Below, piece by piece: positions 25,338-33,716 of a DNA stretch of 64,000 nucleotides; the stretch's first letter is position 1; each line of letters begins with the position of its first letter. Location of the stretch: assembly GCA_016794465.1 (NCBI GenBank), contig JAEUKA010000024.1:166318-230317 (forward strand). Direction: 5' to 3'. The notes beneath the pieces were generated by a model. The model searched no databases. It was not told the origin of the DNA and was given only the letters and a program-made list of their open reading frames with translations. The DNA comes from Myxococcales bacterium (GTDB lineage: Bacteria; Myxococcota_A; Polyangia; Palsa-1104; JAEUJZ01). Made by a program: the position numbers and the translations under genes.

Positions 25338-26658
25338 CTCGCTGGTACTGCTGGTGCTGGGTTGGTTGCTTCCGACGCTGTCCCTGGCCGCCGAGCCGAC
25401 GCTGGCCGAGCGTGTTCAGCAGCTGGAGGCCCAGATTCAGTCGCTGTTGTCGTCGCGGCTGCCGACCGGGGACGAGCTGCTGCGTCGCGGACCGTTTGCG
25501 CTGCGACTGGCGGGCTTTGTGCAGACCGATGCGGTGCTGTATCGCCAGGACTCTGTCGATCAGCTCGACGGGGCGACCGGGCAGCCGCTCAACGAGACGC
25601 GCTTTGTGATTCGTCGGGCCCGGCTGCGGGCCGAGGCGGAAGCGACCTATGTCGGTGCGACGGTGGAGATCGACGGCAACACCGTCCAGGGCACGCAGGT
25701 CCGGCTGCTCGGTGGCGAGGCGTGGCTACAGTGGCCGCAGCGGCAAGGAACGCTGCCGTATCTGCGCGCCACCGTCGGGATGTTCAAGATTCCCTTTGGC
25801 CGCGAGGTCCTGCAGTACGACCCTGAGCGGCTGTTTCTCGAGCGAAGTCAGATCATACGGGCGCTGTTTCCCGGCGAGTACGACCTGGGGGTGCGGCTGG
25901 CGGGTGGCTGGCGATTTTTGCGCTACACGCTGGCCGGAATGAACGGTCAGCCGTCGGGAGAGCAGGCCTTTGCGGCGCGCGATCCGAACCAGAGCAAGGA
26001 TCTCGTCGGGCGCGTCGGCATCGACAGCCGGCTGGGGACGGTGGCGGTCGTGCGGGCCGGCATCTCGGGGCTGTACGGCGAAGGCTTTAGCCCCGGCAGC
26101 CCGCCGAGCAAGGACGTGCTGACCTTTCGTGACGACAACGACGACGGACAGGTGCAGCCGAGCGAGCTGGAGGTCATCCGAGGCCGCGCCGCGACGATGA
26201 GTCAGAACTTTTCGCGCGATGCGCTGGGAATCGACGGAGAGCTGACGATCGCGGTGCCGCTCGTCGGTGCGCTGCAGCTCAGCGGCGAGCTGATCTGGGC
26301 CCGCAACCTCGATCGGGGCCTGATGCCGGCGGACCCGGTGGCGACGGGAAGAGATCTGCGTGAGCTCGGCTACTACCTCGGGGTGTCACAGACGATAACG
26401 CCGTACCTGCAGGTCGGACTGCGCTACGACTTCTATGATCCCGACGCGGACCGGCAAGAGCAGCGCGGTCCTGAGCGCGTGCCTATCTCGGTGGCGTTTG
26501 CGACGCTGGCAGTGACGGCGGCGGTGCAGCATCCGCGCTACGGTCGCGTCGCCGTCGAGTACAGCAACCAGCGCAACGCCCTGGGGCGAACGGCGGCGGG
26601 CGCACCGACGACACTCGGTCGAGACTCGGTGGTGCTGCGCGCGCAGGTGGCCTTCTGA
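25312..26658 (+). CDS. OprP/OprO-type phosphate-selective porin
   Basis: 448 aa from ATG 25312. Signal peptide (LVLLVLGWLLPTLSLAA), then a short coiled coil (LAERVQQLEAQIQSLL) typical of trimeric OprP/OprO-type porins. The barrel contains FVIRRARLRAEAEATYVGATVEIDG, FKIPFGREVLQYDPERLFLERS and repeated acidic or aromatic strands, ending in VLRAQVAF. The gene overlaps both neighbours (26 nt upstream, TGATG downstream), so it is operonic. It is likely the outer-membrane pore for the anion or small solute bound by the secreted PBP. Confidence 0.85.
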   Translation: MARFHLCRSSLVLLVLGWLLPTLSLAAEPTLAERVQQLEAQIQSLLSSRLPTGDELLRRGPFALRLAGFVQTDAVLYRQDSVDQLDGATGQPLNETRFVIRRARLRAEAEATYVGATVEIDGNTVQGTQVRLLGGEAWLQWPQRQGTLPYLRATVGMFKIPFGREVLQYDPERLFLERSQIIRALFPGEYDLGVRLAGGWRFLRYTLAGMNGQPSGEQAFAARDPNQSKDLVGRVGIDSRLGTVAVVRAGISGLYGEGFSPGSPPSKDVLTFRDDNDDGQVQPSELEVIRGRAATMSQNFSRDALGIDGELTIAVPLVGALQLSGELIWARNLDRGLMPADPVATGRDLRELGYYLGVSQTITPYLQVGLRYDFYDPDADRQEQRGPERVPISVAFATLAVTAAVQHPRYGRVAVEYSNQRNALGRTAAGAPTTLGRDSVVLRAQVAF

Positions 26659-27566
26659 TGCGTCACGGTGGTCAAAGTCGCTGTGGTCTGACGGTGACGC
26701 TGGGGCTGCTGCTCTTGCTCGGGACGGTGAGCTGTGACAGTGCCTCGTCGGAGAGCCACCTGCCGTCGCTGTTACGGGTCGAAAACGCGCAGCTTGTCCT
26801 CGGGACACCACCGCTGGACGAGAGTGGACCTTCGGTGCAAGGCGTGACGCTGCTTCAAGCGACGGTGTGGCCGGGGCAAAACCGCAAGCCGCTGAGTGGC
26901 ACCTTGGCGAAAAGCTCGACGGCAGTGTCGCTGTTTCTGGTCGGAGATCGCGGCCACTACATCGTGCCAGCCGGAGCCCCGGATCTGACGGCGCCCACCG
27001 AGCCGACGTTCTTCACGAGGCTGGCGTTTTCCCCGCAGCTGCCACTCGGGCCACAGCTGTTGCAAGTCCAGGCGACGGACGACAGCGGGCGCTATGGACC
27101 GGCGACGACACTGCAGCTCACTGTCGAGCCTGCGCCACCCCCGACTGGAGCGCTGGTCTTTTCGCTGCGCTGGGAGCGCGCCGCCGACCTCGATCTGCAC
27201 GTCGAGGAGCCGAGCGGCCAAGAGCTCTCTTCCCGTCGCAAGAGTGGCAACACCGCGCCGGCTCCGGGGCGACCACCGCCAGGCCCCGACGCTGGCTATC
27301 TGGATATCGACTCCAATGGGCTGTGCATCATCGACGGGCGGCAGCAGGAGAGCGTGATCTATCCCAAGCTGCCGTCGTCGGGCCGCTACCTCGTGCGCGT
27401 CGATACCTTCTCGCTGTGTGGACAGGCAACGGCTTACTGGCGAGTGACGGCGTGGCTGGCCGGGCAGCGGGTGGCCGAAGCCAGTGGTCAGAGCTTGCCT
27501 TCAGCGACGCGCGGCGATCATGGAATTGGGGCCGGTGTGCTCGCGCTGGAGCTGGACGTGCCGTGA
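26658..27566 (+). CDS. Lipoprotein with DUF2135-like domain
   Basis: 302 aa. Signal peptide and lipobox GTVSC. The first half is Ig-like (LPLGPQLLQVQATDDSGRYG). The second half begins ALVFSLRWERAADLDLHVEE, the DUF2135/YfaP pattern also seen in the C-termini of the two giant VIT-VWA proteins at 54.9-63.7 kb. The start overlaps the porin stop (TGATG) and the stop overlaps the receptor start (GTGA). Likely an outer-membrane-facing accessory protein. Confidence 0.75.
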   Translation: MRHGGQSRCGLTVTLGLLLLLGTVSCDSASSESHLPSLLRVENAQLVLGTPPLDESGPSVQGVTLLQATVWPGQNRKPLSGTLAKSSTAVSLFLVGDRGHYIVPAGAPDLTAPTEPTFFTRLAFSPQLPLGPQLLQVQATDDSGRYGPATTLQLTVEPAPPPTGALVFSLRWERAADLDLHVEEPSGQELSSRRKSGNTAPAPGRPPPGPDAGYLDIDSNGLCIIDGRQQESVIYPKLPSSGRYLVRVDTFSLCGQATAYWRVTAWLAGQRVAEASGQSLPSATRGDHGIGAGVLALELDVP

Positions 27567-29632
27567 AGCGCAGTGCCGACTGGATCTTGCTCATTCTGTT
27601 GGGGTGGCCGGCAGCCTCGGGACGAGCCAACCCGACGCCCGCCACGTCGCCGCCGTTTGAGACGGTGGTCCGGGCCGAGCGTCCCAGTCTTGGACCGCTG
27701 TCGACCCGGCTCTCGACGGAGGATGCCCGCACCCTGCCCGGCGTCGCTGGCGATGCCGTGCGTGCCGTCGAGTCGCTCGCTGGGGTGACGCGCCCGGCGC
27801 TCGGCTCGGGTCAGCTTTCGGTGTGGGGCGCAGCGCCGGCCGAGTCGCGCATCCTCCTCGACGGCATCGAGCTTCCGGCGCTCTACCACCTGGGCGGACT
27901 GCGGACGATCGTTCCGACGAGCCTGGTGCAGAGTCTGACGCTCTTGCCCGGCGGCTACGGGGCGGCGTATGGACGGGCGCTCGGGGGACTTTTGCTGCTT
28001 CACGAGCAGCCACTGCCCGACGGGATTCACGGTGAAGTGGCCGCCGATCTGCTCGATGTCAGTGCGACTCTGTCGGCGACGCTCGGTCAGCGCCTGACGC
28101 TGAGCGCCTCGGGACGGTATAGCTATTTTGATCGAGCACTGGCGACGCTAACGGGTCAGCCGCTCGGCGACTACTTTCCCCTGCCGCGCTATCACGACTT
28201 TCAGGCGCGGGCGCGGCTGAGGCTGCGTCCCGGCGAGCAGCTGACCGCCACGGTGCTGGGTGCGGGCGACGAGCTGCGCCGGGCACGAGCGCCAGCCGAA
28301 GCGATAGCCGCTCAGTCGGAAACCTGGCATCGCACCATGTACCGCTTCGGGCTACAGTACCAGACAGGGACGCACAATGACGGACAGGTGACGATCACCC
28401 CGTGGGCAGGACTCGATGACAGCGACTACCAAGCGGCGTTTGGCGACAGCCCAGCCAGGCTCAGCCGTCGGGACACTCGCTATGGCTTGCGCGCCGCCTA
28501 CGCTGCCGTGGTCGCCCCGCGCGTGTCGCTTTCCGTCGGGGTCGATGTCCTGGGCACGCTCTCGACGCTGAGCCGCCAAGGGACCCTGACCCGTCCGCCG
28601 CGCGAGGGGGACCGCGCCGTGTTCGGACAGAGTCCAAGTGCTGAGCAAAATGCTGACCAGTACTCGACCCACCTTGCCGACTACTCGCCGTTTCTGTCGC
28701 TGGTGCTGCGCCTCGGTCGCGTCCTCATCGAGCCCGGTCTGCGAGCCAGCGGAGTCTTGCTCGACGTAAGTCGTCTTCTGCCCAGGGTCGGGGCCGCGCC
28801 GCCGATTGGCTCCCGTCGCCTGGTCTTCACCGTCGAGCCGCGCCTGCTTGTGCGCTATCAGCCGTGGCAGAAGCTGACCCTGCTCATCGCGACGGGGCTG
28901 TATCACCAGCCGCCCGACGCTGCCGATCTGAGTGCGGTCTTTGGCAACCCGACGCTGTCCCCGGCCCGTGCGGTCCACGCGGTCCTGGCGGCGGAAGTCA
29001 CTCCCCTTCCGTCGCTGCGGATCGAGCTGGCCGGATTCTATCGCTATCTCGATGGGCTCGCGGCGCGCAGTCCGCTTGAGACACCACCGCTCGCCCGTGC
29101 GCTCAGTCAAGACGGTCGCGGTCAGAGCTTTGGCGGAACCGCGTCGCTGCAGCTGACTCCGTGGCACAACCTCAGCGGCTCTGTCTCCTACACCCTCAGT
29201 CGCGCCGAGCGTCAAGATGCCCCGTCGCTGCCCTTCCGGCTGGCCGACTTTGACCAGCCGCAGATCCTGCAAGTCCGGGCGCGCTATGTCCTGTGTGGGT
29301 TCGGAATCGGACTGCGGCTGCGCTACACCTCGGGGCTGCCGCGTACCGAGGTGATCGATTCCTACTACAGCGCGCGCGATGATCAGTTTCAGCCGGTGTT
29401 CGGAACCCACAACGGAGTCCGCCTGCCGGACTTTGTGGCACTCGATGCCCAGCTCGATCGGACGTTTCAGCTGCGCAGCGGAGTCACGCTCGCGATCTGG
29501 CTGGATGTCCAGAACCTCACCAATCGAAAAAACGCCGAAGAGCTGGTATATCGTTACGACTTCAGCGAGCACGACTACATCACAGGCTTACCGACGGTCG
29601 CAGTGCTCGGAGCCCGGCTGTCGTACTTCTAA
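27563..29632 (+). CDS. TonB-dependent receptor-like outer-membrane protein (second copy)
   Basis: 689 aa from GTG 27563, which overlaps the lipoprotein stop (GTGA) and gives a signal peptide (ILLILLGWPAASGRA). The plug domain reads LPGVAGDAVRAVESLAGVTR, ILLDGIELPALYHLGGLRT and YGAAYGRALGGLLLL; the barrel ends in VLGARLSYF. Unlike the copy at 11522 it lacks the N-terminal carboxypeptidase-regulatory domain. No clear TonB box. It is the sixth gene in the 22.8-30.7 kb operon. Confidence 0.85.
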   Translation: MKRSADWILLILLGWPAASGRANPTPATSPPFETVVRAERPSLGPLSTRLSTEDARTLPGVAGDAVRAVESLAGVTRPALGSGQLSVWGAAPAESRILLDGIELPALYHLGGLRTIVPTSLVQSLTLLPGGYGAAYGRALGGLLLLHEQPLPDGIHGEVAADLLDVSATLSATLGQRLTLSASGRYSYFDRALATLTGQPLGDYFPLPRYHDFQARARLRLRPGEQLTATVLGAGDELRRARAPAEAIAAQSETWHRTMYRFGLQYQTGTHNDGQVTITPWAGLDDSDYQAAFGDSPARLSRRDTRYGLRAAYAAVVAPRVSLSVGVDVLGTLSTLSRQGTLTRPPREGDRAVFGQSPSAEQNADQYSTHLADYSPFLSLVLRLGRVLIEPGLRASGVLLDVSRLLPRVGAAPPIGSRRLVFTVEPRLLVRYQPWQKLTLLIATGLYHQPPDAADLSAVFGNPTLSPARAVHAVLAAEVTPLPSLRIELAGFYRYLDGLAARSPLETPPLARALSQDGRGQSFGGTASLQLTPWHNLSGSVSYTLSRAERQDAPSLPFRLADFDQPQILQVRARYVLCGFGIGLRLRYTSGLPRTEVIDSYYSARDDQFQPVFGTHNGVRLPDFVALDAQLDRTFQLRSGVTLAIWLDVQNLTNRKNAEELVYRYDFSEHDYITGLPTVAVLGARLSYF

Positions 29633-29640
29633 AAAACCCA

Positions 29641-30657
29641 ATGTCCCCGCCCAAGCTTCCATTCCCAACCGCATTCCCAACTGCATTCCCAACTGCATTC
29701 CCAACTGCATTCCCAACCGCATTCCCAACCGCATTCCCAACCGCATTCCCAATCACGTTCCTATTCATTTTCCTGTTCGGCTGCATTCCGGAAGTGGGTC
29801 CGCCGGCCTCGCTTCTTGACGGTCCACGGGTCTTGGCGATGCGCAGTGAGCCCGCCGAAGTCTATCCCGGAGAGTCGGTCCGCCTCGACCTCACCATCGC
29901 CGATCGAACCGGTCCGATCACCACCGCCAGCGTCGACTGGGCGTTCTGTTCCGCCCCCAAACCACCGACCGAAAACAACGTCATCAGCGACCGCTGCTTG
30001 CGCGATGAAGTCCGCTCCATCGGCGGCCACGGACTCGCGGTGATGGCTCAAGTTCCTGTTGATGCGTGCGCGCTGTTCGGTCCCGAGCTGCCGCCCTCCG
30101 CAGCTGGAGACATGGTGCCGCGACCGCGCGATCCGGATCACAGCGGTGGATTTTATCAGCCGGTCCGCGCTCGAGTCCTGGGTCTGACTGCCATTGGACT
30201 TGTGCGGATTCGCTGTGGGCTGAGCGGTGCCAGCCAAGAGACAGCAGCAGCCTTCCGCGCCCGCTACCTGCCCAATCGGAATCCCAGCGGCGGTCCATTG
30301 TCAGCGACGGAAGAGGAGACTCCTATCTCGCTTGCGGCAGTTCCTGCGGGCCATTCGATCCGCTTTGCTCTGGCCGTTTCGGAAGACAGTCGCGAGTCCT
30401 TTCTGTGGTTCGATCCGACCGATCAAGAGCTGAAGCTTGTGCCAGAGCAGCTGCGGGTGTCGTGGCTCGCTGGGCAAGGGAGCTTTCTGCGCTCGGCCAC
30501 CACTCACGACGCTGCCGATTCCCACACGATTCACAACGAGTGGATCGCTCCCGAGCAAGCCGGTCCGGTGATGCTGTGGACGGTGCTGCGCGACAGCCGT
30601 GGTGGCGTTACGGTCTATTCCCACTCGGTCCAGGTGATGGCTGCTGGGCCTTCATAA
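29641..30657 (+). CDS. Receptor-associated lipoprotein with repeat-expanded signal peptide
   Basis: 338 aa. The first 38 residues are dominated by FPTA units, encoded by 12-nt DNA repeats, followed by an ordinary hydrophobic core and lipobox (FLFIFLFGC). The mature part shares its ending (MLWTVLRDSRGGVTV) with the lipoprotein at 13966. It also contains a conserved-looking GESVRLDLTIADRTGPI segment of Ig-like type. It starts 8 nt after the receptor. The repeats lengthen the n-region of the signal peptide, which may affect export. Confidence 0.78.
   Translation: MSPPKLPFPTAFPTAFPTAFPTAFPTAFPTAFPTAFPITFLFIFLFGCIPEVGPPASLLDGPRVLAMRSEPAEVYPGESVRLDLTIADRTGPITTASVDWAFCSAPKPPTENNVISDRCLRDEVRSIGGHGLAVMAQVPVDACALFGPELPPSAAGDMVPRPRDPDHSGGFYQPVRARVLGLTAIGLVRIRCGLSGASQETAAAFRARYLPNRNPSGGPLSATEEETPISLAAVPAGHSIRFALAVSEDSRESFLWFDPTDQELKLVPEQLRVSWLAGQGSFLRSATTHDAADSHTIHNEWIAPEQAGPVMLWTVLRDSRGGVTVYSHSVQVMAAGPS
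29661..29756 (+). repeat. Eight tandem copies of a 12-nt repeat (core attcccaac)
   Basis: Seven full units (attcccaaccgc or attcccaactgc) plus attcccaatcac run from 29661 to 29756. They are in frame with the lipoprotein and encode FPTA. The 8-nt core attcccaa is the same as in the tract at 15139-15330, but there it is read one frame over as I-P-N. Confidence 0.95.
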
Positions 30658-30659
30658 AG

Positions 30660-32372
30660 ATGCGCACAATACTCCTCTTATTCCTGTCTGTCTCGATAGT
30701 CGGCTGCGCGGGTCAGCCCGAGTGGCGTCGTCGCTTGCAGCTCCTAAACGATCACTTTCCCCGTCCGCCCAAGCAGAGAGTCCGCTGTCTTTCGGATGAC
30801 CTCCTTGCCCAAGGAATTGTTGCCGCTGTAAAGAGCGTCGATTTTTCGGCGGTGTTTGACCAAGGTCCGCTGTACGGAGTCGGCTGTCCCGATCCCCAGC
30901 AGAGTCTGTGTCAGACGCTCTCTGGTCGGGTGGGAAAGAGCAGACATCCGCAGCTCGATCTGTCGCTGATCGCCTTCAATCCGCCAGGCTGTGCGCAGTC
31001 CTACGCCAAGGCCACGGTGGTCTTTGATCGCAGTCATCCGGATGGCTTTGTCGGACAGCACGATCCCAAGTCGCTGCAAATTCGCAACATCCGCTTCCGC
31101 AAGTGGGATGAAGCGCGCTGGAATGGTGGCCAGTATGCGCTTCCCACGACCGCCAGCAGTGCACAACAGGAGGACGGAGCGAGCACGAACCCACTGATTC
31201 TGCCGGGTACAGAGCGCACTTGGGAGTCCCCCTATTCTGCGGACTCGCTGCTCCATCCCGAGCCAGCGCCCAGCGACGAGCCGAGCATCGACTTTCTGGC
31301 TCCCTGGCCGGCCAGCTCGTTCAAGATGATGGTGGCGACGCGCTTCCTAAAGCTCTTGGATGATGGTCATGCTCAGGACGGTGCGAGCGTTACATTAGAG
31401 ACTCCGATTCCGCTGCTGCCCAAGTCGCTGGTACCGGCGTGTCCGGAAGTCGCGCGAACTCTGACCTTGCAAAGAGCGCTCGAGACAATGCTGCAGTGGA
31501 GCGGAAACTGTGCGACCGCTGGGCTGGTTCGCTTCCTTCACCAACACCAAGAGATCATCCAGAGTGAACAGACAGACTCGCGCGGATTCCCAACCGCTCC
31601 ACCGACGAGAAATCTCCTGAATGAGCAGCTTGCGGGGCTGGGACTGCACACTCTGCAGATGAACCGCACGATGGCCAAGCTGGGTCGCTGGGGCAGTCCG
31701 GACAACAACTACGAACAGCTCACCGCCTCTGTTGCCAACAACCACATGACCTCTTGGGATACCGCGCGCCTGTTCTGGCTGTTTGATGAGCTACCGGAAT
31801 CACAAAGACCGCAGTGGGAAGTGCGCCCCGGTCAGCCGGTGTGGCGCGACTTTGTGTCACCGCGACACAGAGAGCTGTTGCGAGAGATCCTGCGCGACTC
31901 CTATTCGGGAACAGAGCTGAGCAACAACCACCACTGCCCCCGTCCCACCTACGCGGCGGAGCACAGTGCGGCGAGTCCCGGGTTCGGTCAGGTGAAGGAG
32001 CCCGGAATCCTCACGCGGGTACCTGAAAAGTGGCTCCAAAACGGCAAGCTGCGGACTCCTTTTGCGGACCATCCCTATCCGCAGGTGGTCGATGATCTGG
32101 GACCGGGCGCAGGTGAGCGGGGCGCCGATCTGCTCCCGTGTCAGCAAAAGGCCGAGGTTGCTTTCCTACACAAGCCGGGACTGACCAATGTCGCCGCCAG
32201 CAGCACCGGCATCGCTCACGGAATCGCTCCCTTCCGACGCCACTACATCATCAGCTTTTTCTCTACGCTCGGAACGCGCTACGGCGATGCGGCCACGCCT
32301 ACGGAGCGAACAGAGAGCATTCCGCTGCTCGGCGCACGCATCGATACTTGGCTCGCCTGGTGGCTTGAGTAG
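30660..32372 (+). CDS. Class A beta-lactamase-like serine hydrolase lipoprotein
   Basis: 570 aa from ATG 30660. Lipobox VSIVGC. The active-site patterns of class A penicillin-binding-like hydrolases are present in order: SxxK in PASSFKMM, SxN in SGNCATAG, and a KTG-like motif in FLHKPGLTN. An extra 220 residues precede the hydrolase domain and a long segment follows. The usual Omega-loop glutamate is not obvious. It may be a DD-peptidase-like, esterase-like or inactive protein. It is 3 nt after the receptor lipoprotein and probably in the same operon. Confidence 0.78.
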   Translation: MRTILLLFLSVSIVGCAGQPEWRRRLQLLNDHFPRPPKQRVRCLSDDLLAQGIVAAVKSVDFSAVFDQGPLYGVGCPDPQQSLCQTLSGRVGKSRHPQLDLSLIAFNPPGCAQSYAKATVVFDRSHPDGFVGQHDPKSLQIRNIRFRKWDEARWNGGQYALPTTASSAQQEDGASTNPLILPGTERTWESPYSADSLLHPEPAPSDEPSIDFLAPWPASSFKMMVATRFLKLLDDGHAQDGASVTLETPIPLLPKSLVPACPEVARTLTLQRALETMLQWSGNCATAGLVRFLHQHQEIIQSEQTDSRGFPTAPPTRNLLNEQLAGLGLHTLQMNRTMAKLGRWGSPDNNYEQLTASVANNHMTSWDTARLFWLFDELPESQRPQWEVRPGQPVWRDFVSPRHRELLREILRDSYSGTELSNNHHCPRPTYAAEHSAASPGFGQVKEPGILTRVPEKWLQNGKLRTPFADHPYPQVVDDLGPGAGERGADLLPCQQKAEVAFLHKPGLTNVAASSTGIAHGIAPFRRHYIISFFSTLGTRYGDAATPTERTESIPLLGARIDTWLAWWLE

Positions 32373-32435
32373 CTCCCTTTGGCAAAGCTATGTTAAAATC
32401 AAAGTTCTTCTGTTCGCGTCGAGAGGTCGCGTTCC

Positions 32436-33626
32436 ATGACTCAGCATACGATTTACGATCGGTTTTTCGCCCGCTCTCTTGAGCTCATGGCAACGGCCGA
32501 TACCAGTGGGTTCTTTCAGCACCTCAATCCTGCCTGGACGCAAGTACTTGGTTACTCCCTAGAGGAGCTGAAGTCGCGGCCGTTCCTCGACTTTGTCCAC
32601 CCTGATGACATCGCAGCCACCAACCAGGAAGTGGCCAAGGTCTTCGGTGGCGCAGAGGTGTTCCACTTTGAGAATCGCTACCGTCGCAAAGACGGCTCCT
32701 ATTGCTGGCTGGCGTGGAGCGGAGGAGTGTCTCTGGAAGACAACATGATCTTCTGCTGCGCGCGCGATATCTCGGTGCAGAAGCGACTGGCAGAGGAAAA
32801 AGAGCAGGCTCTGTCGGCGCTCGGACGCTTTCAAGCGCTGGCGGACAGTACGTCTGATTTTGTCGGAATGTTCAGCGCCGATTATCGAATGACCTACGTC
32901 AATCCTGCTGGTCTGCGCATGATCGGACGAGAAGACGCCCTGCCAGCGGAGCTGCCGCTGCTGGCTCTGCATCCGCAGGATCATCAGCAGCGAATCTTGA
33001 GCGAGGTCATTCCGACCGTACGCTCCCAGAGCAGCTGGAACGGCGATACTTGGCTGGCCCATGCCAGCGGACACCTGATTCCTGTCTCGCAGGTGATGGT
33101 GGCGCTCCGTAGCAAGGACGGACAGATCGAGGGCTTTGGTACCGTCATGCGCGATCTCAGCGCGATTGAGTCGTACAAACAGACTCAGGAGGAGCTGCTC
33201 CGGCAACAGACGATGCTGCGCGAGATGATTCAGGCCATGGCGACGCCGATCATTCCGCTGACGGAACGAATCGTTGTCATGCCGCTGATTGGGAGTATGG
33301 ATGCCACCCGAGCAGAGGACTTTCTGACCGCTGCGCTGGAGGGAGCAGAGAGCCGGCGCGCGCGGGTGGTGATCATCGACATCACAGGTATGAAGCATGT
33401 CGATACCAGCGTCGGCGCAACCCTGGTCAGAGCGGCGCTGGCGCTGCGCCTGATTGGAGCAGAGGTTGTCCTAACAGGAATCCGCGCCGAGATCGCTCGA
33501 ACTCTGGTCAGTCTGGGAGTCGATCTGCCTGTGAATACCCGCAGCAATCTCCAGAGCGGAATTGCCTATGCACTCTCCATCTCCGGAGAGGTCCTGCTCT
33601 CACCATCCGGAAGAGCCCAGAAGTAA
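32436..33626 (+). CDS. PAS-PAS-STAS regulatory protein (RsbR-like)
   Basis: 396 aa; GAGAGG lies 11 nt upstream. Two PAS domains (residues about 10-125 and 128-250; WTQVLGYSLEELKSRPFLDFVHPDD, RMTYVNPAGLRMIGREDA) are followed by a short helix and a STAS domain (275-385; VVIIDITGMKHVDTSVGATLV). The Thr residues of DITG and DTSVG match the phosphorylated positions in RsbR. RsbR-type proteins build stressosomes with RsbS and RsbT; neither is seen in this window. Confidence 0.88.
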   Translation: MTQHTIYDRFFARSLELMATADTSGFFQHLNPAWTQVLGYSLEELKSRPFLDFVHPDDIAATNQEVAKVFGGAEVFHFENRYRRKDGSYCWLAWSGGVSLEDNMIFCCARDISVQKRLAEEKEQALSALGRFQALADSTSDFVGMFSADYRMTYVNPAGLRMIGREDALPAELPLLALHPQDHQQRILSEVIPTVRSQSSWNGDTWLAHASGHLIPVSQVMVALRSKDGQIEGFGTVMRDLSAIESYKQTQEELLRQQTMLREMIQAMATPIIPLTERIVVMPLIGSMDATRAEDFLTAALEGAESRRARVVIIDITGMKHVDTSVGATLVRAALALRLIGAEVVLTGIRAEIARTLVSLGVDLPVNTRSNLQSGIAYALSISGEVLLSPSGRAQK

Positions 33627-33716
33627 GCGCCTCTCGATGAAGACGCCGACCTTCGTGGCGAAGCTGGTCACGGTGGCGCTGCGTACACTGACCAGCGCAG
33701 CGAGAGGGACAAGAGC

